Both the position numbers and the translations under genes were made by a program. DNA of 64,000 nucleotides, taken from Streptomyces pyxinae. Lineage in GTDB: Bacteria; Actinomycetota; Actinomycetes; Streptomycetales; Streptomycetaceae. Position 1 is the first letter of the stretch. The number at the start of each line of letters is the position of its first letter. The notes beneath the pieces were generated by a model. The model saw only the letters and a list, made by a program, of their open reading frames with translations, had not been told where the DNA came from and searched no databases. The DNA lies in assembly GCF_024756275.1 (NCBI RefSeq), contig NZ_JANUGQ010000034.1, positions 1 to 64,000 of the forward strand, read 5' to 3'. This document shows, in pieces, positions 32,714 through 40,610 of the stretch.

Positions 32714-33805
32714 TCAGTTCCCCGCCCGCCACCAGCGGGCCTTGTAGATCCCCCCGCCCTCGAACCGGTACGCCCCCTCCGGGCGGTGCACCGCGGCCGT
32801 CCGGGTCCACCAGGTCTCCGGCAGCCCGGGCTCCGGGACGGTGGACAGCACCTGTCCGGTGCCCGGGTCGTCCCCGACCGACTTGACGTCGGCGCGGCTG
32901 ATTCCGGCCGCCCCGGGGAAGTCCCGCACGAACTCCCCGGTGCTCTTCACGTACTGGTACACCGCCTTGCCGGTGCTCACCCACAACCGGCCGGTGTCGC
33001 CCGCCACTTGGCCCAGGTCGTGGCCGCCCCGCTCGGGCAGCGGCACCTCCAGGAGCCGGGTGAGCACCGGCGCCCCGCCGGCGGGGCCCGGCTCCGGGCG
33101 CAGCGCCACCAGCCGGTCGCCGCCCAGCGCCCACAGCACCCGCAGCCGGGCGTCCCAGCGCAGCCCGTGGGCGTCGGCCAGCGGGTAGCTGGTGTACGGC
33201 ACCCCGGCCGGGCCCCGGGAGGCCGCGTACAGCCGGACCAGGCCGCCGGTGCTCGCGGCCACCGCCACATCGCCGTTGGGCAGCAGCTCGATGCTGTGCG
33301 GGTTGTCCGCGATGCCGCCCGGCGAGAGCGCGGCGCCCCAGTGCCGGCCGCCGCCCGGGTAGGCCACCACCGCCGCGAAGCCGTACGAGGCGGTGAGCAG
33401 CACATAGGTACGCCCCCGCCAGACCCGCAGCTTGGCCTCGTCCGGGTAGACCCAGCTCCGCTCGGGCTCCAGATCCGCGTACCGGGCGTCCCCCACCGGC
33501 GAGAACGCCCAGCGCACCGCCGCCGGCCCCCACTCCCGGCGCCGCCCGTCCAGCCGCAGCACCCGCCGGGACGCCTGGTCGGCCAGCAGCACGTCCGGTG
33601 TCCCGGCGGGCACCCCGGTCGCGCCCGCGGGAGCCGCACGCGCGCCGGGGCCGGGCGCGCCGGAGGGGGAGGCGCCGGACGCGGGCGCACCGGTCGCCGG
33701 AGCGGCGGACCACCCCAGCAGCGGCAGCAGCAGTACCAACGGACTGAGTACGGACGGCCGGAGCCGTACGGCGACGGGACGCACGACCGCCACTGTGCCA
33801 GCCAC
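32714..33805 (-). CDS. Secreted beta-propeller protein (DUF6528-like)
   Basis: 363 residues. Signal peptide VRLRPSVLSPLVLLLPLLGW, followed by an Ala/Gly/Pro-rich linker to about residue 65, then a repetitive beta domain: VLLADQASRRVLRLD, NPHSIELLPNGDVAVAASTG, LADAHGLRWDARLRVLWALG, VAGDTGRLWVSTG. The repeats have the 'hs.e.lpnG.vava' pattern of a six-bladed propeller as in DUF6528 proteins. Exported, enzymatic activity unknown. The ends match well (AYRFEGGGIYKARWW). GTG starts at 33805, 33793 and 33784 all precede the signal peptide; the first is used here. Confidence 0.8.
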   Translation of the reverse strand: MAGTVAVVRPVAVRLRPSVLSPLVLLLPLLGWSAAPATGAPASGASPSGAPGPGARAAPAGATGVPAGTPDVLLADQASRRVLRLDGRRREWGPAAVRWAFSPVGDARYADLEPERSWVYPDEAKLRVWRGRTYVLLTASYGFAAVVAYPGGGRHWGAALSPGGIADNPHSIELLPNGDVAVAASTGGLVRLYAASRGPAGVPYTSYPLADAHGLRWDARLRVLWALGGDRLVALRPEPGPAGGAPVLTRLLEVPLPERGGHDLGQVAGDTGRLWVSTGKAVYQYVKSTGEFVRDFPGAAGISRADVKSVGDDPGTGQVLSTVPEPGLPETWWTRTAAVHRPEGAYRFEGGGIYKARWWRAGN

Positions 33806-33923
33806 CGCCCCGCCCGGACCGCCAACGCCCCGGAACCGTCCGGAAGTCGCCCCCGGCCCCGGCAGCCGCCGCCCCGGCCCGGCAGCCCAGGGCCCTGGCC
33901 GCGCCCCTGAGAACCCCCGGACC

Positions 33924-34721
33924 CTACAGCTCGTACACCGCCGAGACCGGGGCGTGGTCGCTCCACCGCTCGTCGTGGCTCGCGGCGCGCTCCACCCACG
34001 CCTTCACCGCGCGCCCGGCCAGCCCCGGCGTGGCCACCTGGAGGTCGATGCGCCAGCCCGAGTCGTTGTCGAAGGCCCGGCCCCGGTAGGACCACCAGGA
34101 GTACGGCCCGGCCTGGTCCGGGTGGAGGGCCCGGACCACGTCCACGTACCCCGCCTCGTCATAGACCCGGGAGAGCCAGGCGCGCTCCTCCGGGAGGAAG
34201 CCGGAACTCTTGCGGTTGGCCCGCCAGTTCTTGAGGTCCGCCTCCTGATGGGCGATGTTCCAGTCGCCGCAGACCAGCACCTCGCGCCCGTCGGCGGCGG
34301 CCCGCTCCCGCAGTTCCTTGAGGTACGGCAGGAAGGCGTCCATGAACCGGACCTTCTCGTCCTGCCGCTCGGTGCCCACCTCGCCGGACGGCAGATACAG
34401 ACTGGCGACGGTGACACCCGGCAGATCCGCCTCCACATAGCGCCCGCCGGTGTTGAACTCGCTCACCCCGAAGCCGACCCGCACCGCGTCCGGCTCCCGC
34501 CGGGTGTAGAGCGAGACGCCGGCCCGGCCCTTGGCGAGCGCCGGGGCGTGGACGGCGAACCAGCCCTCGGGCGCCCGGACGGCCGCCGGGATCTGCGACT
34601 CCTCCGCGCGGACCTCCTGGAGGCAGACGACATCGGCCGCCGTACCGGCCAGCCATTCCACAAAGCCCTTTTTGGCGGCGGCGCGCAGTCCGTTTACATT
34701 CGCGGTGGTCACAGTGAGCAT
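33924..34721 (-). CDS. xth: Exodeoxyribonuclease III
   Basis: 265-residue AP endonuclease/3'-exonuclease of the ExoIII (EEP) family for base excision repair. Metal and catalytic motifs: TTANVNGLRAA, VVCLQEVRA (metal Glu), NTGGRYVEA, LVCGDWNIAH (Asp-x-Asn), DSGWRIDLQVATPGL and the terminal ASHDERWSDHAPVS (Ser-Asp-His). Length and motif order are standard. A TAGGGT -10 box lies six bases before the ATG, so it is probably leaderless. Confidence 0.95.
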   Translation of the reverse strand: MLTVTTANVNGLRAAAKKGFVEWLAGTAADVVCLQEVRAEESQIPAAVRAPEGWFAVHAPALAKGRAGVSLYTRREPDAVRVGFGVSEFNTGGRYVEADLPGVTVASLYLPSGEVGTERQDEKVRFMDAFLPYLKELRERAAADGREVLVCGDWNIAHQEADLKNWRANRKSSGFLPEERAWLSRVYDEAGYVDVVRALHPDQAGPYSWWSYRGRAFDNDSGWRIDLQVATPGLAGRAVKAWVERAASHDERWSDHAPVSAVYEL

Positions 34722-34727
34722 CCCGGC

Positions 34728-34733
34728 ACCCTA
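34728..34733 (-). promoter_or_regulatory. -10 box for leaderless xth
   Basis: TAGGGT on the minus strand followed by GCCGGG and the xth ATG; no Shine-Dalgarno sequence. Confidence 0.5.
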
Positions 34734-34768
34734 CCCACCACTCCCCTCCCCCGCCTCCCCCATAGAGA

Positions 34769-34774
34769 TACGAT
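34769..34774 (+). promoter_or_regulatory. -10 box for leaderless GNAT gene
   Basis: TACGAT followed by seven bases and the ATG at 34782. The pyrimidine-rich upstream stretch contains no Shine-Dalgarno. Confidence 0.5.
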
Positions 34775-34781
34775 ACCCCGT

Positions 34782-35258
34782 ATGATTATCCGCCCCACCG
34801 CCTTCGACCACCCCGACGCCGTCAAACTCAATGACGAGGTGCAGCTGGAGTACGCGCGGCGGTACGGCGACGAGGGCGATCTCACACCGCTGGACCCCTC
34901 GATGTTCCGGGCGCCGCACGGGCTGTATCTGCTCGTGTACGACCCCTTCGAGCGGCCCGTCGCCACCGGCGGCTGGCGCCGACAGGACCTGAACGGCGAG
35001 GGGTACGCCGACGGGGACGCCGAGCTGAAGCGGATGTACGTGATCCCCGAGGCGCGCGGCCGGGGGCTGGCCCGGCGGGTGCTGGCGGAGCTGGAGGAGG
35101 ACGCCCGGGCGGCGGGGCGCGTCCGGATGGTGCTGGAGACCGGCGACATGCAGCCGGAGGCCATCGCCCTCTATGTGTCGAGCGGCTACGCACCCTGTGC
35201 CAAGTTCGGCTACTACCGCGAGTATCCCAGCAGCCGCTGTTACGCGAAGCTCCTCTAA
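34782..35258 (+). CDS. GNAT family N-acetyltransferase
   Basis: 158 residues. IIRPTAFDHPDAVKLNDEVQ is a GNAT N-terminal strand/helix. The acetyl-CoA motif A is clear: LKRMYVIPEARGRGLARRVL (V-x-x-x-x-R-G-x-G-x-A). YVSSGYAPCAKFGYYREYPS is the usual C-terminal 'GF/GY' block. Substrate unknown; similar to small amino-acid or phosphinothricin-type acetyltransferases. Divergent from xth, with a leaderless start. Confidence 0.9.
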   Translation: MIIRPTAFDHPDAVKLNDEVQLEYARRYGDEGDLTPLDPSMFRAPHGLYLLVYDPFERPVATGGWRRQDLNGEGYADGDAELKRMYVIPEARGRGLARRVLAELEEDARAAGRVRMVLETGDMQPEAIALYVSSGYAPCAKFGYYREYPSSRCYAKLL

Positions 35259-35477
35259 AAACCCCTGGAGCAGCCGGAATTGACCTCCGGCACTCCCCGC
35301 CCCGGCACCCGCGCGGCCGCCGTCCGGCCCGCCGGGGAATGGCCGACACCCCGCTGCCCGGGGCGCCGCGCCCCGTGGCACGCTGCCTCACGTACGTCGA
35401 TCCGCTCCGCTTCCCGTTCCCCACCCCGTCCGGGCGTGCCCCGGCACGTCCCCCGGGCACGGCAGAAGGAGATCCGC

Positions 35478-36527
35478 GTGAGACGCCCCCGCCGCACCCC
35501 CGGCACCACCCCCGCCCGGCCGGCCACCGCTCCGGCCCTGGCAGCGCTGTCCGCGCTTTCGGTGCTGTCAGCCCTCTCGATGCTCTCGGCTCCCGCCGCC
35601 ACCGCCGCCCCGGTCCCCGCCGAGCCCGCCGCTTCGGCCCCGGCCCGTACCGTCCCGGCCGCCGAGCAGCGCGGCGCCCAGGTCTTCTGGACGGCCGCCC
35701 GGATGCGCGCGGCCACCCCGCTGGACCCGCCGCTCGCCGGGACCGCGCGGAGCGGTCAACGGGCGCCCGCCGGAAGGCCGGTCACCGTCCCGCCCACGTC
35801 CCCGGCCGCCTCGCGGACCGCCTCCCCGGCCGCCGGTTCGCTCGCCTTCCCGCAGCCGGGCGGCCCCTGGACCGGCGCCAAGGCGGTGACCACCACCTCC
35901 GGCCGGGTGTTCTTCACCCTCAAGGACCGGACGGCCTCCTGCTCCGGCAACGCGGTGACCAGCAAGAACGGCAGTACGGTGCTCACCGCCGGGCACTGCG
36001 TCAAGTACCAGGGCAGCTGGCACACCAACTGGATCTTCGTCCCCGGCTACGACAACGGCCAGGCACCGTACGGCCAGTGGCCGGCGGCCCGCACGCTGAC
36101 CACCCCGCAGTGGGAGGCGACCGAGGACATGAACAACGACATCGGCGCCGCCGTGGTCGCCCCGCTGAACGGCCAACGGCTCACCGATGTCACCGGGGCA
36201 CAGGGCGTCCAGTTCAACGGCGGCTACAACAAGCGGATGTACAGCTTCGGCTTCCCGGCCGCCGCCCCGTACGACGGGACCAGACTGATCTACTGCAGCG
36301 GCAACTCGTCCAAGGACTTCCTGCTCACCCAGGACCACGGCCTCGGCTGCGACATGACCGGCGGCTCCAGCGGCGGCCCCTGGTTCACCGACTTCGACGA
36401 GGCGACCGGCACGGGGCTCCAGGTGTCGGTGAACAGCTTCGGCTACGTCTTCCTGCCCAAGCGCATGTTCGGCCCCTACTTCGGCGACGAGGCCAAGGCC
36501 CTGTACGACCGGGCCCAGACCTCCTGA
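35478..36527 (+). CDS. Secreted trypsin-like serine protease (glutamyl endopeptidase-like)
   Basis: 349 residues. Signal peptide (TAPALAALSALSVLSALSML ending SAPAATAAPV), a propeptide to about residue 120, then a chymotrypsin-fold domain with the full triad: STVLTAGHC (His), NNDIGAAVV (Asp) and MTGGSSGGPWFTD (Ser). Similar Streptomyces proteins are annotated as glutamyl endopeptidase/Mpr-like or peptidase S1 family. The GTG at 35478 was chosen because GAAGGAG lies eight bases before it. Extracellular protein degradation is the likely role. Confidence 0.92.
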   Translation: MRRPRRTPGTTPARPATAPALAALSALSVLSALSMLSAPAATAAPVPAEPAASAPARTVPAAEQRGAQVFWTAARMRAATPLDPPLAGTARSGQRAPAGRPVTVPPTSPAASRTASPAAGSLAFPQPGGPWTGAKAVTTTSGRVFFTLKDRTASCSGNAVTSKNGSTVLTAGHCVKYQGSWHTNWIFVPGYDNGQAPYGQWPAARTLTTPQWEATEDMNNDIGAAVVAPLNGQRLTDVTGAQGVQFNGGYNKRMYSFGFPAAAPYDGTRLIYCSGNSSKDFLLTQDHGLGCDMTGGSSGGPWFTDFDEATGTGLQVSVNSFGYVFLPKRMFGPYFGDEAKALYDRAQTS

Positions 36528-36665
36528 CACCGTCCGTCGCCCGCGCTCCCGTCCGCCGACGGCACCGCGGGCGACGGCCCAGTCCCCGTCAACGACCGTC
36601 AACACCCGCGGCACGTACGCACGGTGGCGGTCGTCCCGACCGGGCGACGAGTACGACGACCCGCA

Positions 36666-37292
36666 TCAGCGCAGCAACTGCCGCACCAGCGCGTCGGCGG
36701 CCCATCGCTCCCAGCGCTCCGGCGACCAGCCGCGCCCGTCGACCAGCAGCCCCCAGCTCTCCGGCCCCAGCACGGCCAGCGCCACATCGGCGGCCGCCTC
36801 CGCGTCGAACCCCGCCCGCAGTTCCCCGGCCTTCCCGGTCAGCGCTCGGGCGAAGTGGAGCTGCGCCGCGTGGCGTTGCTCCTGATTGGTCCGCCACAGC
36901 GCGGCCAGCTCCGGGTCGGCGGCCGCGGCACTCCGGACCACCTCCAGCACCGGTGCGGCCCGCTCCAGCACCGCCCGCGCCCCGGCCGCCTGCCGGGCCA
37001 GCTGACGGGCCGGGTCGGGCTCGGCCACCACCTCCCGGGCCCAGGGCCGGTCCAGGGTGGTGACCGGCTCCGCGTCCCCGGCGACCGCCAGGTCCAGCAG
37101 CTCCTTCAGCAGGGCCCGCTTGCTGCCGAAGGTGAAGTACACGGTCTGGGTGGCGACTTCGGCGGCCCGGGCGATGCCCTCGACGGTCGTCCCGACCCAG
37201 CCCTGCTCGACGAAGAGCCGGCCGGCCGCGTCCAGCATCCGCCGCCGGGTGCGCCGGGCCTTCTCCGCACGCGTCACCGGACGTTCGCCCAC
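36666..37292 (-). CDS. TetR family regulator
   Basis: 208 residues. HTH: RMLDAAGRLFVEQGWVGTTV, then EGIARAAEVATQTVYFTFGS, a TetR recognition helix with K-x-x-L after it (SKRALLKELL). Effector domain with WRTNQEQRHAAQLHFARAL. The open frame extends to 37337 but its first codons lie in the operator; GGTGAGG ahead of the GTG at 37292 supports the shorter protein. Divergent from the dehydrogenase at 37360, with a 19-bp palindrome between them, the usual arrangement for a repressor of the neighbouring gene and of itself. Confidence 0.9.
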   Translation of the reverse strand: MGERPVTRAEKARRTRRRMLDAAGRLFVEQGWVGTTVEGIARAAEVATQTVYFTFGSKRALLKELLDLAVAGDAEPVTTLDRPWAREVVAEPDPARQLARQAAGARAVLERAAPVLEVVRSAAAADPELAALWRTNQEQRHAAQLHFARALTGKAGELRAGFDAEAAADVALAVLGPESWGLLVDGRGWSPERWERWAADALVRQLLR

Positions 37293-37324
37293 ATCGACCA
37301 CCTCACCCGCACCACGGACCTTTG

Positions 37325-37343
37325 ACTGTAGTGACACTACAGT
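37325..37343. promoter_or_regulatory. 19-bp perfect palindrome between TetR gene and dehydrogenase
   Basis: ACTGTAGTGACACTACAGT, nine bases on each side of a central A. It sits between a TTGACT -35-like hexamer (37322-37327) and a TATTTC/ATATTT -10-like hexamer (about 37346-37352) of the dehydrogenase promoter, so a bound repressor would block polymerase. Confidence 0.75.
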
Positions 37344-37359
37344 GATATTTCACTAGAGC

Positions 37360-38360
37360 ATGGCTACAGCCAACCCCCCTCCTCCCCCTCCCGGGTTCTC
37401 GTCGCCGGCGGCCACGGCGCCGTCGGTACGACCGCGGCCGGGGCGCTCGACGCCTGGTTTCCCGGCCGGGTGCTGACCGGTGGCCGCAGCCGGGGCGTCC
37501 GGATCGATGTGACCGACCCGGCCGCCTTCGGCCGCACCCTGGACGAACTGCGGCAGGAGCCCGGCGGTCTGACCGCCGTCGTGCTGTGCGTCGAGCCGCC
37601 CGACGCCGGCATCGCCCGGGCCTGCCTGGAGCGGGGCATCGGCCTGGTGGACGTGGGAGCCACCCGCGAGCTGCTCGACGGGACGGCGGCACTGGACGAC
37701 CTGGCGCACTCCACCGGGGCCACCGCCGTGCTGAGCGTCGGCGTCGCCCCGGGCCTCACCAATCTGCTGGCCCGCCGGGCCCATGAGGCGGTGGGCGGGG
37801 CCGAGCGGATCGACCTGACCGTCCTGCTGGGTGCCGGGGAACGGCACGGCGCCGACGCGGTGCGATGGACGGCGGCCGGGCTGGCCGAGCCGGTCACCGG
37901 GGCGCCGGGACGGTACGACCTGCCCGGGTACGGGGCGCGTACGGCCCACCCGTTCCCGTTCTCCGACCAGCACACCCTGCGCCGGACGCTGGGCGTCCCG
38001 GAAGTGACCACCCGGCTGGCGCTGGACTCACGGCCGCTCACCGCCGCCCTCTTCGCCCTGCGCCGCACCGGATCCGCCCGCCGGCCGGCCGTACGGCGCC
38101 TGCTCACCGAGGCGTTCCGCCGGATCCACCTGGGCGGGGACGGCTTCGCGATCCGGGCCGACGCCGTACGCGGCACCCGGCACGCCGCCTTCGCCCTGGC
38201 CGGCCGGGAGCAGAGCCGTATCACCGGCCTGACCGCCGCCCACACCACCCGCGCCCTGCTGACCGGCCCCCTCCCGCCCGGCGTCCACCACCTGGAGACC
38301 CTCCCCCACCTCACCGACCTCCCCGAGCGCCTGGACCTGGTCGTCCACCGGGTCGGATGA
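37360..38360 (+). CDS. Saccharopine dehydrogenase-like NAD(P)-binding protein, apparent frameshift near the start
   Basis: About 330 residues. The main frame (in frame with 37470) encodes a Rossmann start RVLVAGGHGAVGTTAAGALD, then VLCVEPPDAGIARACLERGI and VGVAPGLTNLLARRAHEA, typical of saccharopine-dehydrogenase-family proteins. It has no ATG, GTG or TTG upstream of the Rossmann motif. The natural start, ATG 37360 (MATANPP), is in another frame and stops early. One extra C in the C-rich run at 37374-37393 would join them, so a sequencing error or recent frameshift is likely. The first good start within the frame, GTG 37470, would delete the nucleotide-binding loop. Repressed by the divergent TetR, by inference. 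Confidence 0.7.
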
Positions 38361-38897
38361 CCCCCGCGCCCCCTCTCCTGCCACGCACCATCCACGCCTG
38401 TGCAAGGCGCAGGCCACACGCTCTGACTGCGCTGGGACGACTCCGGCTCATAGAGCGAGGCAGGTGGAGGCAGATCTTCCGAGCAGACTCCAGAACTTGG
38501 GCAGCTGCAGACCCCACTGACAGACATAGGACGCCATGACGGAGCGCCTGTACGCAGCACTGGCCCCCTTCAGAGATGCGGCTTCACTCGGCAAACACAC
38601 GGAGGTGGAGGGGCCCACCGAGGACTGAGCTCTCTCACAGGGTCCCACGTCTCCACGGGTGCCCAACTCCCCTACTTGCAGGCACCTTTGCCGCCCACCC
38701 CGCGTACGAAATGGTTTCGCATTCCGTCCGATCACCTCGCAGCCACTCCCCTGATTACTGCCGCAACACCTCAGGGTGCGATTCTCTGCGCTTGCGTGTC
38801 TACCCCGATTCTGGCGTCACGCATGCCTAAATTGATATCGAGGGCTTGAGCATGGTGACCCAAATTCCATGCTCGGCGCTCAAGAGGAGGCCAGATA
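38361..38897. other. Intergenic accessory region without a recognised gene
   Basis: 537 bases with clearly lower GC and no streptomycete codon bias. A 30-codon ORF (ATG about 38536, MTERLYAALAPFRDAASLGK and on to TGA) and an open minus-strand frame exist, but neither has family similarity. CGAAATGGTTTCG at 38707-38719 differs by one base from the reverse complement of the TetR operator at 23554. It may be decayed mobile-element DNA. Confidence 0.5.
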
Positions 38898-39440
38898 GTG
38901 AACGACACGGTAATGCAACTGCTAAGGGAAGAAAAAAAACGGGCCAGCGCTCGGCTTGAGCAGATTCGAAACGAGGCCGCCCAGCTGACGGAATATCTCG
39001 CGCACCTGGCCATCAGCGAGCGAACCGTGACCAAGGTCATGGCCGTAGTACCCGATAAGCCGGCCCCCGCCCGGCATGATGCTCAGCCCGCAGAGCAGAC
39101 TGCGATCGACTCCGGGGGTGCAGGCGAGAAGCAGCCGGACGTGGAGGGCGTCGGAGTAGCTGCTGCACCAATGCCTAATCAGCGGGCGGCCTCGGCCCCT
39201 ACGGATGGATCGCCCCTGGGCCCGGTGAGCGCAAGAATCCGTCTCCTCGTCTGCGGCACTGCCCGCCCCCTCACGGCGAAGCACATCACCCTGGCGCTGG
39301 GACGGGATGCTTCGAAGCGCACAAATGTCGAGAGTGTTCGAGCGGCCCTCGAGAAACTCGTTTCGAACGGCCACTTGGCCAAGGTCGGGCCCGGCCTGTT
39401 CGCAGCACCGCACGAGCGTTCGGGGGGCACCGTGCCGTAA
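38898..39440 (+). CDS. Hypothetical protein with coiled coil and winged-helix-like C-terminus
   Basis: 180 residues. A charged N-terminal helix (MQLLREEKKRASARLEQIRN) could form a coiled coil. An Ala/Pro-rich linker follows, then about 75 residues (PVSARIRLLVCGTARPLTAK, HITLALGRDASKRTNVESVR, LEKLVSNGHLAKVGPGLFAA) that look like a winged-helix domain with a wing before GLFAA. Similar proteins occur in streptomycete integrated elements; I do not recognise a named family. AGGAGG nine bases before the GTG at 38898 supports expression, and a hairpin follows the stop. Less GC-biased than the flanking core genes. Confidence 0.65.
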   Translation: MNDTVMQLLREEKKRASARLEQIRNEAAQLTEYLAHLAISERTVTKVMAVVPDKPAPARHDAQPAEQTAIDSGGAGEKQPDVEGVGVAAAPMPNQRAASAPTDGSPLGPVSARIRLLVCGTARPLTAKHITLALGRDASKRTNVESVRAALEKLVSNGHLAKVGPGLFAAPHERSGGTVP

Positions 39441-39469
39441 AAAACCAGAGGCGCCTCAGTAGTTTGATT

Positions 39470-39500
39470 GGTGCCGCTGAGGGCTCAGCTCAGCGGCACC
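39470..39500. terminator. Hairpin terminator after the hypothetical gene
   Basis: GGTGCCGCTGAG (39470-39481), a seven-base loop, and CTCAGCGGCACC (39489-39500): 12-bp perfect stem. Confidence 0.75.
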
Positions 39501-39785
39501 GGCGCACGTGACCCCGACAACGGGCTCCGACATGCCCTCTGAGCGTAGCCCACGAATGGGCCAATCCGAGGGCATGTTGAATCCCATTCACCCTGCCTGA
39601 GTACAGACGGCGGACGTTCGAAGGGATCAACAATGCATAGACGCTGGCCCACGGGCCCGCAGCCGCATTCCGGCTCAGAAGTTTTCCTCCAGACAGCCCA
39701 AAGCATCCTCGTCCGACCGATTATCACCGGGGCGAACGAGACGCCACACACTCGACGGCTCGCAACCCCGGTCCGGCAGGGGCCG
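39501..39785. other. Non-coding stretch upstream of the GGDEF gene
   Basis: The frame is open from ATG 39633, but the codons there lack GC bias at third positions and encode nothing recognisable. Probably untranslated DNA; a longer GGDEF protein starting at 39633 cannot be excluded. Confidence 0.4.
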
Positions 39786-40331
39786 ATGCGCGGCCCGGGA
39801 CAGCTGGAAATCATCGCCGCCTTGCTGGCTCTCGGCTGGATGGTTCACGGCGGCGCACTCACCCGCCGTCTGGCCCGCGCCCACCGCGATCCGCTCACCG
39901 GCCTGCGCACCCGTGCGAGCTGGAACACCCGCGCCCAGCGCATCCTCACGATCTGCTCCACTGCCGTGGTGCTCCTGGTGGACCTCGACGACTTCAAGGC
40001 CATCAACGACACCCACGGCCACGCGGCCGGCGACGCGGTCCTGGTCGCGACCGCCACCCGGCTGTCCGACTGGTGCGGCTGGCGCGGCATTCCTGCCCGT
40101 CTCGGCGGCGACGAGTTCGCGGCCGTCACCATTGTCACCCTCGACGCCGGCGGGCTCGGGGCCGCACTGAACCGACCCGTCCTCCATGACGGCGCGCTCA
40201 TCCCGGTCAGCGCGTCGGTCGGCTTCTGCCGCCGGGCCGACCTGCCGCAACCGTCACTGGCCGACGCCCTGGCCGCTGCCGACGCCGAGATGTACCTGAC
40301 CAAAGGCAAACGCAAGAACCGCCTTCGCTGA
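39786..40331 (+). CDS. GGDEF-domain protein (putative diguanylate cyclase)
   Basis: 181 residues from ATG 39786. One hydrophobic N-terminal helix (LEIIAALLALGWMVHGG), then a single GGDEF domain: RDPLTGLRTRASWNT, LLVDLDDFKAINDTHGHAAG, the active-site loop ARLGGDEFAAV intact, and ADAEMYLTKGKRKN at the end. Such short soluble or single-pass GGDEF proteins are common in actinobacterial integrative elements. The active-site GGDEF and the metal Asp are present, so c-di-GMP synthesis is possible. No I-site was identified. GGCAGGGG precedes the ATG. Confidence 0.85.
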   Translation: MRGPGQLEIIAALLALGWMVHGGALTRRLARAHRDPLTGLRTRASWNTRAQRILTICSTAVVLLVDLDDFKAINDTHGHAAGDAVLVATATRLSDWCGWRGIPARLGGDEFAAVTIVTLDAGGLGAALNRPVLHDGALIPVSASVGFCRRADLPQPSLADALAAADAEMYLTKGKRKNRLR

Positions 40332-40407
40332 TCACCCCGCAGCGGCTGGATCATTGCACCCACCCCAACGCGATCGAGGCAACCTGAGGCAGGAAAGAGG
40401 GCAAAGC

Positions 40408-40441
40408 AAAGCCCCCGCCGGGTGAACCCGGCGGGGGCTTT
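40408..40441. terminator. Rho-independent terminator downstream of tRNA-Ala
   Basis: AAAGCCCCCGCCGGG, loop TGAA, CCCGGCGGGGGCTTT: 15-bp perfect stem with an A/T edge on both sides. It ends nine bases from the tRNA 3' end and would work for both directions. Confidence 0.85.
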
Positions 40442-40449
40442 GGTGTGCG

Positions 40450-40523
40450 TGGACCTGAGGGGATTTGAACCCCTGACCCCCTCGATGCGAACGAGGTGCG
40501 CTACCAGTCTGCGCCACAGGCCC
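40450..40523 (-). tRNA. tRNA-Ala (anticodon CGC)
   Basis: 74 bases on the minus strand fold into a full cloverleaf: 7-bp acceptor (GGGCCTG/CAGGTCC, one G-T pair), 4-bp D stem (GCGC/GCGC), 5-bp anticodon stem CCTCG/CGAGG with loop TTCGCAT, and 5-bp T stem AGGGG/CCCCT with loop TTCAAAT. Discriminator A; the 3' CCA is not encoded. Anticodon CGC reads the Ala codon GCG. The accessory patch at 38.4-40.4 kb lies on its 3' side, the usual side for integrase att sites. Confidence 0.92.
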
Positions 40524-40610
40524 TTGCGACGTGTGAAACCTTAGCATCCCGATCGGGGTGCTCGGAAATCCGCTCCCCGCCGGACTCCCCGCTGGTCAGT
40601 GCGGGGGCCG

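Noticed and set aside
38333..38350. TGGACCTG-like match to the tRNA-Ala 3' end as an att site
   Set aside because: Only about eight bases match and it lies inside a dehydrogenase gene; not a credible attachment repeat.
39633..39785. N-terminal extension of the GGDEF protein from ATG 39633
   Set aside because: Codon use in this part is not coding-like and the conserved protein begins at about 39786.
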